Below are positions 22,302-33,300 of a DNA stretch of 64,000 nt, piece after piece (the stretch's first letter is position 1; each line of letters opens with the position of its first letter). Source of the stretch: Adineta vaga (Eukaryota; Rotifera); NCBI GenBank assembly GCA_021613535.1, contig CP075492.1, positions 18,910,001 to 18,974,000 of the forward strand, read 5' to 3'. The notes beneath the pieces were generated by a model that saw only the letters and a list, made by a program, of their open reading frames with translations, had not been told where the DNA came from and searched no databases. The translations under genes were made by a program, and so were the position numbers.

Positions 22302-23221
22302 AGAAACAGACAGACAATCTTAGCAAGTTACCTTTCCATTCGGACAGTAGTTTTCATTCAGGAACAATGGATAGATAAGAAGAACGATAATGATCGTCAA
22401 ATTAGTATGTAATACTGTGAGATGTCATTTCTATGAATATGCTTTTATTTTGCGTGTGGAAAATGCATATAAAGATTATTTTATCTAGAGTGACTAATTC
22501 AGTGGAGAGTAAAACGAGTCAGCATCGGCGAACGTTATTTATATACTTAGTTACGTAACGGTGTAGATGGGTTATGCAGGAAATTGTTTGTGGCTTTGGT
22601 ACAGAGCGGAAGATAAAAAGCTCATGACTATCGAATTTGGTCAGTAAAACATACGTAGCGCCTCGAGTAGTTTCACTAAGCGAGTAGGACAGTTTTTTTT
22701 CGAACGATATTCCCTTAATTATTGTTGTAAAGAGGTTCATATGAAAAAATAGTTTTGGTTTGTTGAAGGGTTTGCGTCGGATCAATGATTCGAACTGAAC
22801 TGAACTCTGAAGATAGGCTTAAACTTTTAATTAATATAAGAGCATCGATAGATTCTATTTTGGACCTGACATTCTCAAAACTTTCTAACTGTGCTATACA
22901 TATCGTTCAAATAGTTTTTTTTCGTATAGATATAATTTAATACGAAAGAAGGGTCACACCCACACCCACACCGCCATGTTTACATTCCCTGCAGGTAAGA
23001 TTTTGTCTCCTAAACTGACTTCTAAAAACTTTCTACCGCCAGGGAATCACTTTTTGTGAAAAGTACCTGTGTAGTCTGATGGAGCATGAAATATTCTATC
23101 GCCCTGCATACTTACTTGTTTTCTTACATTGATTTACTTTTGAGAAAAACTCAGTATAATAAACGCGGCTTGAATCGACAAGTATCAAAACACTCGATTT
23201 TTTCGCTATTTTTTTAGGGAA

Positions 23222-24045
23222 CCAGCCATCAACTATGTATGCACCGTTGGTATCTATGACTCATCGCCAACGATCTAGGAGGGAAAGGATGCCGTGCTCA
23301 TGGAAGTCTACAGACCTCTGGGCAAAGAAAGTGGTGGTGTCGACTTTTAGGTCCTTCTCTTTGTCGAACTCCTATCCACGCAAACAGTTTGAGAGAGACC
23401 GAAAGAAGTGATATTCTCTTAGAGCCAAGTCTGAAGAATGAGGCGGAAGGGAAATGGTTATTCGAACCAGTTGCATTAATTTTTCGGGAGGTAACTTTTA
23501 CACGTGGGGCTCGTATCATCGTGGAGAAACTAAATTCAATCCTGCTTTCCTTCGAGTTGTTGTGTCCCACGCTTCAACTGTTGACGCAAATAGCGGTGAT
23601 GATTGTACACCTAATAGCAAGAGAATCCCAGTCAATTATTCCTCTAATTCCTACAAAACGCTCTACATCAACGTCTTGGGGAATTCACACCCCATATTTT
23701 CAACTCTTGCCTTACGCGTCCAAGTGTCTTTCTACCGTAGTATGAGGGCACTCAAGCTGCTCTAAAAAAGTCGATATCAACTTTAGACCTACGTTGATCT
23801 ACGAGCTCATATTTTCTGTTGCGAAAGTGATCAAATCAATATCGCGCCGTACGGATAGGTATCACACTTGGCCTCATCGTACTGCATATTTGGTTCGTTG
23901 GTTCAGTCACTTTGTAATCCAAACCAAATTCATGGAGTAAAAGCGCCAGAATCTCTCTACGAAAGATGTTCATTTCTGCGCGTTTGCTTGCATTCATATC
24001 GATCGATATACGTTCGTTCGTTCGGACGATAGTCACACCCTCCAT
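23222..24045 (-). pseudogene. Degenerate mariner-type transposase
   Basis: On the minus strand, with stops and frame changes, the order of motifs is that of a mariner transposase. First comes the N-terminal helix-turn-helix region (MNIFRREILALLLHEFGLDY, VTEPTNQI, IPIRTARY-stop-FDHFRNRKYELVD). Next is HDDTSPTCKS at the position of the catalytic HDNARPH motif. Last is SDLALREYHFFRSLSNCLRG with FHEHGILSLLDRWR and VIDTNGAYIV, the family's C-terminal signature. The TGA after RTARY replaces the conserved Trp. The roughly 820-bp length is short of a full gene, so internal deletions are likely. The local GC content is higher than in the flanks, consistent with foreign origin. Confidence 0.8.
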
Positions 24046-24470
24046 CTATAACGTTAGTATCGAATCTACGAGAACTTTCTATAGTGCTGTACGATATTTT
24101 TCAAAAAAGCGCAGAAACTCTCTTAACAACCTAATATTTAGCTCGATTTATTTTGTACGAAATGCATAAGGGTATTTCAGCCAAAGAAGTGTACAATATT
24201 CGTGAGGGTCTGGATGGGAATGCCGTATGAGTGATGATATGGGTGACGGTAAGAGTCATGGTATCTGTCTTATGCGACACCCACACCCACACCCCCGTCA
24301 ACTGTATCACTAACGCACTCATTTTTAAGTGACTTTCATTTAAAAAAAACGTTTCCTTAGTGTTAAAACTGTAAATAATTCTTATTGTTTGTTGTATTCT
24401 AGACTTAGTTTGAAAATCGATTCAATCTCTGTACTCTTTTAAGTTAATTATCAACCGAAGACAAATAAAA
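24046..24470. other. Intergenic with telomere-like C-rich tract
   Basis: At 24272-24294 the sequence reads GACACCCACACCCACACCCC, preceded about 60 bp upstream by a weak G-rich partner (ATGGGTGACGG). This is a degenerate member of the hairpin family. No gene is seen. Confidence 0.5.
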
Positions 24471-24770
24471 ATGAGTTCAACAGACGACAATCTTTTGAGT
24501 CGAGCCTGGGGCTATGCCATCGGTGGGGTCATCGGTGTAGTCATTGCAATAATTGGCATCGTAATTGCCGCTTGTCGAAAACATCAAAAAGAAAAAGCCA
24601 TCAAAGATGCACAAAAAGCAGCTCGAAATGCTCGATCTTTAGCACTTCAACAACAGACAGACTCTTTTTCTAATGTTGCTTATCGAGCAGATGCTGATAT
24701 TTTTACTAGAGTGGGTATGTCACCGATTCAAATGAATCTTCCTTCGTCGCCACATCAATCATCGGTGTAA
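24471..24770 (+). CDS. Small single-pass membrane protein, unknown
   Basis: 99 aa starting MSSTDDNLLSRAWGYAIGG. One strongly hydrophobic helix at residues about 15-39 (GGVIGVVIAIIGIVIAACR) is followed by a basic, alanine-rich segment (KAIKDAQKAARNARSLALQQQ) and a polar tail. The start has A at -3 and +4 purine context, and AATAAA-like AATAAATC follows about 35 bp after the stop. Composition and context make it a credible gene, but I recognise no family. Confidence 0.65.
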   Translation: MSSTDDNLLSRAWGYAIGGVIGVVIAIIGIVIAACRKHQKEKAIKDAQKAARNARSLALQQQTDSFSNVAYRADADIFTRVGMSPIQMNLPSSPHQSSV

Positions 24771-24926
24771 AAGAATAGAAACATATAAAGACTTTGATTT
24801 CGAATAAATCTTTCTTTCGCTATGGTGTAACATCCGAACATTCAAAACCACCGTTCACTAATAGTCAGGTTAGTTTTTTCGGATACTGAAACTAAGACAT
24901 TTTCGTTAAATCTTATTGATTTCCAA

Positions 24927-24987
24927 TGAGGATGTGAGTGTGTAGAGTGTATCTGCGGCTATTCTTCTTTTCCACACCCACACCCTT
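24927..24987. repeat. Telomere-like hairpin
   Basis: The left arm AATGAGGATGTGAGTGTG and the right arm CCACACCCACACCC are separated by about 30 bp. Confidence 0.6.
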
Positions 24988-25072
24988 CTATCTTTGCTTG
25001 GAATATTCTAATTTAATTTAAAATTGATTTGTTGAAGAACTTTATTTTGATTCAAATATATTTTTAAGTTAG

Positions 25073-26401
25073 TTAATTATTCATTAAAATGAAAAAAGAA
25101 AACAAAATCATGAATAACCATTGAGGGTTGTGATTTATAGAAACTGATGATATTTGTCTAGTTGTTGTTATTGATATACTACTTGTTGGTGAAGTTAACG
25201 CATTTGCTAAAAGAAATAAATAGGATAAAATTCTTTATTTTGAAAGATTTAATTATTTCTATTTACTTGAATTTGTTGTACGAACAGTTGTTGATGCTGA
25301 TGATAAACGAGTAGTGACCAGTGTTGTTGTTGTTGTTGTTGTTGTTTTGTTCGCTATTAAATTAAGAAAAAGAATAATATAATTTAGATTTCTTTAAATA
25401 AATTGAAACTTACTACAAATAATAGAGAATTTCTGAATACGATTATTTCCACTATCGGGAACAATAATAGAACCATCTGAGTCAAATTTAAAATGATATT
25501 GTTGATATAATTGATTTATCGATATTCCATATGATGAAGTTCCCACAATAACACTACCATATGATGATTCAATTGTCCACTGAATAATTGAACTAGTTCC
25601 AAAATTTGAAATATATAAATTTTTATTTGTATCGACAATAACTGATACTGGATAGTAAAGTAAATTAAGAGAACTACCAGATATGCCTGTTTGACCAGCT
25701 ATTGTTGTGCCATTAATAGCACCTGGTAACCATCTTTGAATACGATGATTAAATGTATCAGCAACATACAACATATTTGAATTAATTGTATCAACAAATA
25801 ATCCGTATGGTTGAAAAAATTGATTGGAATTTGATCCATTACTACCACAAACAATAATACTTGTTGATGGAGATTCCCATCGAACTATTCGACTATTATA
25901 AGTATCAGCTATCCAAATAAATGATGTATTATCATCAAAGAATGTTTCCTCAGGAGAACGCAGTTGATATGGAGATGTACCAAGTCCATTTCCTCCAGCA
26001 ACGATCGTTCCATTCATATAATCAGGTGTCCATTTGATTACACGATAATTTGCTGCATCAAGAATATAGAGATTTCCTTTAAGATCACCTGTGATAGCAG
26101 AAACTGAAAGATAAAACAATTTAAATACTAGAATTACAAAACGATAGAAGAACTACAATAGGATTGTTGATTAAATATCGATGGATTAGTATTATTATCA
26201 ATAAATGTTTTAATTGTTGAATTTGGAAAAAGACATTGTATACGTTTGTTGCCAGTATCTGCTATGTACATAATATTATTTTTATCAATGTATACATCAT
26301 GAGGATCAGAAAGATATGGTGAATTAACTATGGTTGTTCCATTTTTCTGCCATGTAGCCATTGGACATATATTTAATGATAAACATTTTTCAATTGAAAA
26401 T
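25073..26401 (-). CDS. NHL-repeat protein, Thr-rich stalk, C-terminal anchor
   Basis: Exons resolved: 26401-26157, 26103-25414, 25353-25267, 25206-25073. The introns are 53, 60 and 60 bp, all in phase 1. The first listed exon starts in mid-protein at a TTTAG acceptor, so an upstream signal-peptide exon is missing from the model. The protein begins with the bdelloid-style CP-M-ATWQKNGTTI segment, then five or so NHL-type blades with YIADTGNKRIQ, YILDAANYRVIKW, WIADTYNSRIVRW, YVADTFNHRIQRW and VPDSGNNRIQKF. Exons 3-4 encode a threonine-rich linker and finish with a hydrophobic tail (WLFMILFSFFILMNN) suited to a GPI or membrane anchor. An extracellular six-bladed propeller is the likely fold; ligand unknown. 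Confidence 0.82.
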
Positions 26402-27248
26402 CTAAATTTGAAATATTTATAAATTTCAAATAATTATATGATTCTACTCGTTCTTTACATTATAATATGTAGAAATAGAAAATACACTTGTTTCATTGAT
26501 AAATTGATCGTCGAAACAAAAATATTGATAGTTTAGAAATAAAGACATTCATATAAAAATCATTCCTATTTATACCAATTTCATTTGTTCTTGAAGGATA
26601 GTTTTTTCAAAACAGTTTTCTTCTAGTTCTAAAAGCACTTCTTGGAAAAATAAATCATAAGATATGAGTTTGTCTGGTGTATATTATGACGTCAAACAAA
26701 ATACTAAAGAAACTCTTCGTATTCTATTAGAATTTCTCAAATTGTTTTTCAATTGCTTGAGTTTAGAAAAAAAGTAATAATATATTCATTATATTTTATA
26801 ATCATTAGTAAGAAGAAAACTGAAAAACAAAAGATTTCAATTGTAAAAATAGACATAGAATGAGAACATAATTGCAATTGTATATGAAGAATATTTAAAT
26901 TACATGTATATCATGTTTTTCTAATTTGTCATGCTTTTTATCTTTTCGATTCTTTATGAAATGAAAAAGAAACGAATTTTAATTATCATTTATCGTATGA
27001 AACAAAAGTTATTAGTTAATTGTCAAAAAAATAATTCCTGTAGTCTTTCGAACCCGACCGAGATATTGATGAGAGTGAACTGTGTAGAAAATTTCACTAT
27101 GATCAGACTCTTCTTTCGAAAGTTATCGTGTAAACAACCGGACACACTAACCGATTCCAGTATTGTACTCACATTTTTGAGTACACTAAAAATGTAAAAA
27201 TTGATTCCATATGTGTTTAACAATATACTTTTAATCTAATCGTTTAGT
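26402..27248. other. Intergenic with dispersed repeat at the right end
   Basis: AT-rich DNA that should contain the first exon of the NHL gene, though I could not fix it. The segment 27030-27195 is a dispersed repeat shared with 42262-42450. Confidence 0.5.
27030..27195. repeat. Dispersed repeat family (copy 1)
   Basis: On the minus strand it reads GAGTAC, then GAATCGGTTAGTGTGTCCG, TTTACACGATAACTTTCG, GTGAAATTTTCTACACAG and TCAATATCTCGG. The same ordered words, with point differences, occur at 42262-42450 on the plus strand. Part of it (GATAACTTTCGAAAG) also occurs near 56585. Confidence 0.7.
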
Positions 27249-28317
27249 TTATTTAAATACTAATTTACATAATTCTTGACGAAATATACGTCCTGTAAGT
27301 GTATAAACAAAAAACATCATTGAATTATTGATATAAGTTATTAGAATAACAAATTGTGCCACAAAATTTTCAATTTCTTTATGTTTTAATGACTTTTCTG
27401 TATGTACAGTTAATGAAGCATAGAATTTGTAAAAACCCATTGGTGAACTAAATATAATAATAATACCAACCTAGAAAATTAGTCATTGTTTTTTTTCTTC
27501 TCGCTCTAATATTTTCACTTTGACTTACTTGAACAAATAACATCGTTATAATTTGTAAATCTTGTTTTCGAATCTTTGTATTAACTCCTGATGAAAAAGT
27601 GTCTTTGATTGTATTTGGAACAATTCTTATCGATCCATTTTGTGTCATTGATGTATTCAATCTTGGTTCAATTTTAGCTAATCTTACTTGTCGTCGACTT
27701 TGTCTTATATTTTTTAATGTTAAAAAACCAAAGATAATCATTAATAAAATTGGAATTGTTGTATAAAAGATCATTAATAAAAGACCATCAACAATTTGAC
27801 ATTGAATTGAAATTGTATAACATGATGCAACTGAATTCATATTTCCATTATTAAAACAATAAATTGATTCAGCAAAGATTAAACATCCAAGAATAATTAC
27901 AGATGAAATAGCTCGATAAACTATTTTTTGTTTACAAAAATTTCGAAGAAAAACAGATGTTGATGAACTACAAAAACGATCAAAACATCCAAGTGTAATA
28001 AACCATGATGTACAATAAAGACAAAGATACGAAATAAAATATCGTATTTTACATAATATTGATGAATATGATGTATAATCAAGATTATATCCATTTAATA
28101 AACGACTCATTAGACCAATGTAAAGTATTAATATACTTACAATTGATGTTGATAATAAATATTGAACACAAGAATTTTTTCTTAAAGTTTTACGAGTAAA
28201 AATAAGAATATTAAGTATATTTCCAAATGTACCAAATATAAGAAGTGGTATTGGAAAATAACGATTTATTGCCGATGAGTTATATGTCCAATATGATAGA
28301 GAAGATGTATTAGACAT
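27249..28317 (-). CDS. Rhodopsin-like GPCR, bdelloid orphan type
   Basis: Exons 28317-27529 and 27470-27249 join in phase 0 across a 58-bp GTAAGT...CTAG intron to give 336 aa. Seven hydrophobic segments are visible. TM1 contains IFGTFGNILNILIF with the GN motif. TM3 ends LGCFDRFCSS, so DRY is replaced by DRF. TM5 is followed by a long basic third loop (KNIRQSRRQVRLAK). TM7 is in exon 2 (NNSMMFFVYTLTGRIFRQEL), where NPxxY is not conserved. This type resembles peptide (FMRFamide-like) receptors expanded in bdelloids; ligand unknown. Confidence 0.85.
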
Positions 28318-28787
28318 TTATATTATACGTATATAAAATCTAAATAAATAAAATTTATTAGAAATGAATGTTTCTATGATTTATAAAGAAAATATCAGTT
28401 CATTAAGTTGAATTTTATCAACTTTTATTCTTGAATGTCTGCAATGTTCTTATGAGAAATAATTTTCAAAAAGTTGAATTTATATAGTATAGAATACCTA
28501 TCATTTGAAAATAGAAAGTACTTCATAATCTGCACTTATCTCGAAAGTACATCTTTCTTTTCAAACAGTAAAATGATATGAGAATATCATGTTATGATTA
28601 ACAAGTAGATTTTCATCTATTCATATATTCCAATAATACTTCTTAATTATAATTATTTTCTTTTATTGAAGTTTCAACTTTTTAATCAGACATTTGAAAA
28701 TTTTTGTTTTTAATTACATAATTCATAAAAGAGGAAACAGACTTATATTATCATTTTCTCTCTCTTTCATATCTATCTATAGATAGT
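28318..28787. other. Intergenic, nothing seen
   Basis: AT-rich spacer between the GPCR start and the glutamate-receptor stop. A short TCTATCTATAGATA palindrome near 28770 is the only feature. Confidence 0.4.
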
Positions 28788-31430
28788 TTAGACTCGAGTA
28801 GGTGAAGAAATTGAAACGTTTGGTATTTGATTCGATCTGTTCATTGTAGAATTGTTGTTTTTAAAAAAGAAATTCTTTCGACATATTAAGATGAAAAGAT
28901 AATGTTTAAGAATTCTTCGTTTCTTCCATATAAATACTAGAAATGCTAAACCAGTTAGAATAGCAAAGATAAGAAATAATCCCGTCATTGATTGAATTTT
29001 CATTGCTGTTGTTGTTTGAATTTCATTAGGACAAAGTTTTGATTGAAACCATTTTACTTTTAAATTATCTAATTCACCTGATTCTCTTAAAGAAAGAATA
29101 TTTTTATCTAATTCTTGTAAATAAATCCATTCTTTTGGAGTTACAATTCCATAAATACTTTTATAAAACTCATCACCAATTAATGTTAAATTACAATAAA
29201 TATTATTTGTAATATATTGACCAGGACCAATATTCATAAACGAAACATCAATAATACCTGATAATAAATTATCATAAAGTTCTTGACGAGATTTTAATAA
29301 ATAATAATTTCGATTTCCATTTGATATTTGATTTAAATAAAATTGTTCACTAGCTGAACTTGTTATAATACCAATTTTATTAAATGGAATTTTTCCACTT
29401 TTAAGATCATCAATATTTGAAATAATATCTTGTGATTTTGATAGAGTTAAATCTGATGCTAAATTGGCTGTATATGATGCAATAAGTACTAAACTTAAAA
29501 TATATAAAGCAACAGTTAATATTCTTCCAGCTGCTGTTCGTACTTGATAATCAACACCAAAACCAACAATATTACCAAATGAATACCACATACTCATTGT
29601 TATTTGAGAAAATAATGATCGATTTTGTAATATTTCATTATCAAATCTTTCTATGAGACAAAATAAAAGTGTCGAATATAAAAATGCAGCTAAAACTAAT
29701 AACCAAAGATTACGTGAAAATGGTTTTAAAAATGCCAAAAGATCAATATTTTCTTCGGTATTTTTACGTATAATAAGTGTTAATGAATTATCAAATATTG
29801 AATTAGAAAAATCAAATAATTCTTTTCGAGAAGCAGTTACTGTTATATCACCAACAGCAATATCATAATAATCATCAATTACTCCTTGAATAAATTGAGA
29901 ATAACTTTGATTTAATGATACTAATTGAATATTAGCAATAAATCCAATTTTGTTTTCTAAAAGTTTAATAAGATCAATCATATAACCAGTTAATTTCGTT
30001 AAATTTTGTCCAGATTCATCGATATTATTTGTAACTATTGTAAATGGTGGTGATTCAATTACACCAATTCTTAATGTTAATCCTTTAAGTACACTTTGAT
30101 CATTTGGTTGAATCAAAGAATTTCCTGGCCAAATAATCATTGTTGATTCGCTGTAAATATTCCAATCATTTGAATCAGAATATTTTAATACAGGAATAAA
30201 ATTTAGATTATTTAAAGATGATTGAATATTTTGTAAATAAAAATACGATCCATTTATTCGATCAGTTACATTTATATTAAATTGTATAGGACCTGAAATA
30301 CCAAGAAATTCTAATGAATTAAGAATATTTAATAATGAATTTGATTGAATAAGTTGACGATGAAAACATGATGATGATGATTGAGTAAATGATAATAAAC
30401 ATGAAGAATTCGAAGAAAATTGTTTTAATGATTGAATTAATGACCATGTAGCATCAAATGAATATAATCCATAAGAATTGATTTCTATTAATTGAGGTAA
30501 TGTTTCAGGTTCATATGTTTTCCATATATCATATGCTTCAATTAATAATGTTCTATTTATTGGAAGATTAACAAAAGAACTTGTAATTGGTTGAGTTATT
30601 AATAATCCAATTAATTTTTGATGAAATAAAGTTAATGAAATATTTGAAGTTAATAACCAAATGAATTGTGAACCAATAACATCAATATCAAGAGCTTTTT
30701 GTAGAATTAAATTTGTATAATTTGATTTTGCCCAAACAAAAATAATTCGTGTTGTACTTTTAATTAAAGAATTTTTGAAATCTCCTTCAATTTCAAATGT
30801 TTTTATATTAAATATAAGAAATTGTTTTATTATTAAACCATAATTAATAAATATTTGATTAATTATTTTTATTCCATCTAATCCATAATCATCATTTTGA
30901 TAAATAATAATACATGATGTCCAATTAAATCGAAGAAATAATTTAACAAGAGATAATGAAAATAATTTATCTGAAGGAATAGTTCGATAAAAAGTTGAAT
31001 ATATATTTCTATCAGACAAATCAGATGTTGTTACAGAATATGATATGATTGGAATACCAATTGTATTACCATAATTAGCTAATAACATAGCTTCTCGTGA
31101 TAATCCTGGACCGATAATACCAGTTATATTTAATGAAGATATTGCTTGACATGTATCACTAAGAGTATTTATTATATTTTCACCAGTTTCTATTGTTTTC
31201 CAACCTAGAAATTGTCCATTGATTGTAATATTATATTTATGAGAAAGAAGAATAGCTGATTTAAACATTGCACGAGAATGAATTGATAATTGATTTATGT
31301 CTGGAAAAAGACCTAATAATTGAATTCTAGAAGAATTTATTGTTGGCCAACTTGTTTTTATATATTCTATATGAATTTGTATAATTATAAAGTGTAATAA
31401 AAAGCATCGAATATTCCATGAAAATATCAT
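28788..31430 (-). CDS. Ionotropic glutamate receptor with VGFG pore motif
   Basis: 880 aa in one exon. Signal peptide about 1-23. The amino-terminal LIVBP-like domain spans about 30-410 (TGIIGPGLSREAMLLA, IPIISYSVTT). The ligand-binding S1 is about 440-550 (LRIGVIESPPFTIV, GDITVTASRKELFDFS with the agonist-binding Arg). M1 is about 560-580. The pore loop is MWYSFGNIVGFGVDYQ (614-629), then M3 with the hallmark SYTANLASDLT (652-662). S2 runs to about 800 and M4 is about 816-838. The order is that of a full iGluR subunit. VGFG at residues 622-625 (about 29556-29567) resembles a potassium-channel selectivity filter, recalling the K+-selective glutamate receptor reported from Adineta vaga. Many N-glycosylation sites precede M1. 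A gated, postsynaptic or chemosensory channel is the likely role. Confidence 0.93.
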   Translation of the reverse strand: MIFSWNIRCFLLHFIIIQIHIEYIKTSWPTINSSRIQLLGLFPDINQLSIHSRAMFKSAILLSHKYNITINGQFLGWKTIETGENIINTLSDTCQAISSLNITGIIGPGLSREAMLLANYGNTIGIPIISYSVTTSDLSDRNIYSTFYRTIPSDKLFSLSLVKLFLRFNWTSCIIIYQNDDYGLDGIKIINQIFINYGLIIKQFLIFNIKTFEIEGDFKNSLIKSTTRIIFVWAKSNYTNLILQKALDIDVIGSQFIWLLTSNISLTLFHQKLIGLLITQPITSSFVNLPINRTLLIEAYDIWKTYEPETLPQLIEINSYGLYSFDATWSLIQSLKQFSSNSSCLLSFTQSSSSCFHRQLIQSNSLLNILNSLEFLGISGPIQFNINVTDRINGSYFYLQNIQSSLNNLNFIPVLKYSDSNDWNIYSESTMIIWPGNSLIQPNDQSVLKGLTLRIGVIESPPFTIVTNNIDESGQNLTKLTGYMIDLIKLLENKIGFIANIQLVSLNQSYSQFIQGVIDDYYDIAVGDITVTASRKELFDFSNSIFDNSLTLIIRKNTEENIDLLAFLKPFSRNLWLLVLAAFLYSTLLFCLIERFDNEILQNRSLFSQITMSMWYSFGNIVGFGVDYQVRTAAGRILTVALYILSLVLIASYTANLASDLTLSKSQDIISNIDDLKSGKIPFNKIGIITSSASEQFYLNQISNGNRNYYLLKSRQELYDNLLSGIIDVSFMNIGPGQYITNNIYCNLTLIGDEFYKSIYGIVTPKEWIYLQELDKNILSLRESGELDNLKVKWFQSKLCPNEIQTTTAMKIQSMTGLFLIFAILTGLAFLVFIWKKRRILKHYLFILICRKNFFFKNNNSTMNRSNQIPNVSISSPTRV

Positions 31431-33264
31431 AATTTTTATTTCGAAGTTAAATTATGTTATTTTATGAATCTTATCGTTATTTGTAAATGAAAATATTTAT
31501 GCCAAGTGATCGAAAGTAATTGGATTCTTTTCTTCATCTAATTATATATCTATTTTCATAGAACGATCCTGTCATTTTCTACAATATTCACCTTTTCAAA
31601 GCAAACAAAATATTTTCGTTTTTTTAAATAATCGAGCAGATTTTTATACTATTGAATAGATTTTTTTAATGATATTGTTTTTATAGGAAAAAGACAGTAG
31701 TGTAATACTTGAAACTTGTTTTCACTATTGATGATTGTAATGAGAATGTCAATGTAATTTTAAACTGACATCCACATACTTCTAATGGTAATAACTTCTT
31801 TTAAGTACTACGACCCGAATTCTCATACTAAGTAAACAAAATCAACAAAAAGTACAAGTACTTGACTGGAAAAATATATCACGCATTAAAGATTTTAAAC
31901 ACAAAGTACGAAAAATACGCAATCCTTTACTAAGTACTCAATTATTGAATATGAGTAACATATTGTGTACTTAAAGCAAACGAAATAATATGATGTACCC
32001 GTTTTATTTAATAGTATATATTAAATGAAAAAGAAAAGATCGACAAATGTTTCAAATAGATTTCAGTTATAGTTGATAAATGAAAACCATCTGTGACCCT
32101 TTCAAAACGAAATAATGGAGTAATGTACGAAATTTTGATATTGATGACGTACTTTCTTTTCATTGTTTTTAAATACTTAGAGCATACCAAAAGTTCTATC
32201 TTTCGATGCTATTTGATCGTATTTGTCACGGTTCTATGAATAATGGTGAGGATTTTTTTGAATAACTTTTAATAGAAAAATGGTAGAGAAGTATGGTTTT
32301 TATCATTCGAAAGAGGAGATGTAGACGTATTGAACTCTATATTCGAAGATTTTCTAGTTTGGTTTTTGTAAGACTTTATGTTTATCTTTTTAAGAATAAA
32401 CATATCTGATAAAAGTGTGTACATTAACTTTTCGATTATGAAGTATAGATTTGAACTACTATAATTGAAGATTTACAAACTGTGGCAAACCATCGTGGAT
32501 AATATACATTTTTAGTTGAGTATCTAATAGGACTTTCAAGCAAAAATTCAAAAATCAATATTATGAAAATTTATGGCATTTGAGTTGATCCGTCTTCATC
32601 TCCTCTTTCGAATGATGAATACCCTACTTCTCTACCACGTTGCTATTAGAATCGTGACAAATACAAACAAAATAGATCTTACCAAAATTTTATTATTATG
32701 ATATTAGTTGAAATACGATTAGTTCCGTTTCCGAGGATGAGTGCATATGATCAAACTTATACGCACACTCTACAGATAATTTGTATAGTTGCTCAATTTT
32801 CCACGAATTAATAAGAGAAAGCAAATATGAAAGACTAAAAAGTTTCAAAATTTGCACTGAAAACCTTACTATCAACTTGCCCTCAAATCAAAAATGAAAA
32901 TTTGTCCTCGATGATCTTCATGAATCATACAATGTTCTTTTGATCCACGCCGTGTATCACTGTTGAAGATAGAACTATGTTTGATGTAATCATATGATTA
33001 ATATTTCAAACGACATTTTGTATGAATGTAGCATGAACTCTGATCTTTCTTTTATTTCTTTATTTATTATCAAAGAGGAAAATGTTAGTAATGAATATAT
33101 GAATATTTTCTTATCTATATGGTATACATTTCACAACATTCATTGCTGATAAAGGCTTTATTCCGTATGAAACCTTTGAATAACCTTTTCCTTTTATGTT
33201 CTCATACACCGTATAGATATTAGTACTAAAAATTAGATGTATAAATAACGCATGTAATTTTCAT
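31431..33264. other. Intergenic containing a large inverted repeat
   Basis: No coding stretch was found. The main structure is an inverted-repeat element at 32218-32665. The rest is AT-rich sequence, including the presumptive upstream region of the ice-binding-like gene. Confidence 0.5.
32218..32665. mobile_element. Non-autonomous element with about 100-bp inverted arms
   Basis: The left arm (32218-32335) contains GTATTTGTCACGGTTCT, TGGTAGAGAAGTATGG and ATCATTCGAAAGAGGAGATG. The right arm (32580-32665) carries their complements in reverse order with a few mismatches (GTATTTGTCACGATTCTA, ATCATTCGAAAGAGGAGATG). The interior of about 245 bp is non-coding. This is a MITE or foldback-type element; I see no target duplication. 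Confidence 0.75.
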
Positions 33265-33300
33265 ATGTATTCATCAGTTAAAAGTATCCTCTACACAAAC

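Larger units (their letters stand above)
20752..23221. other. Repeat-rich intergenic, no gene
   Basis: Contains the second copy of the dispersed AGGGTTAAAG repeat (21245-21300), a (CT)n microsatellite (about 22279-22301), and a half-copy of the telomere-like motif, CACACCCACACCCACACC, at 22954-22972. The short ORFs show no recognisable domains. Confidence 0.45.

Noticed and set aside
23298-23765. Overlapping ORFs on both strands resembling rRNA-derived or unknown proteins
   Set aside because: No stretch matches conserved rRNA cores, and the minus strand contains ordered mariner transposase motifs that explain the openness and GC content.
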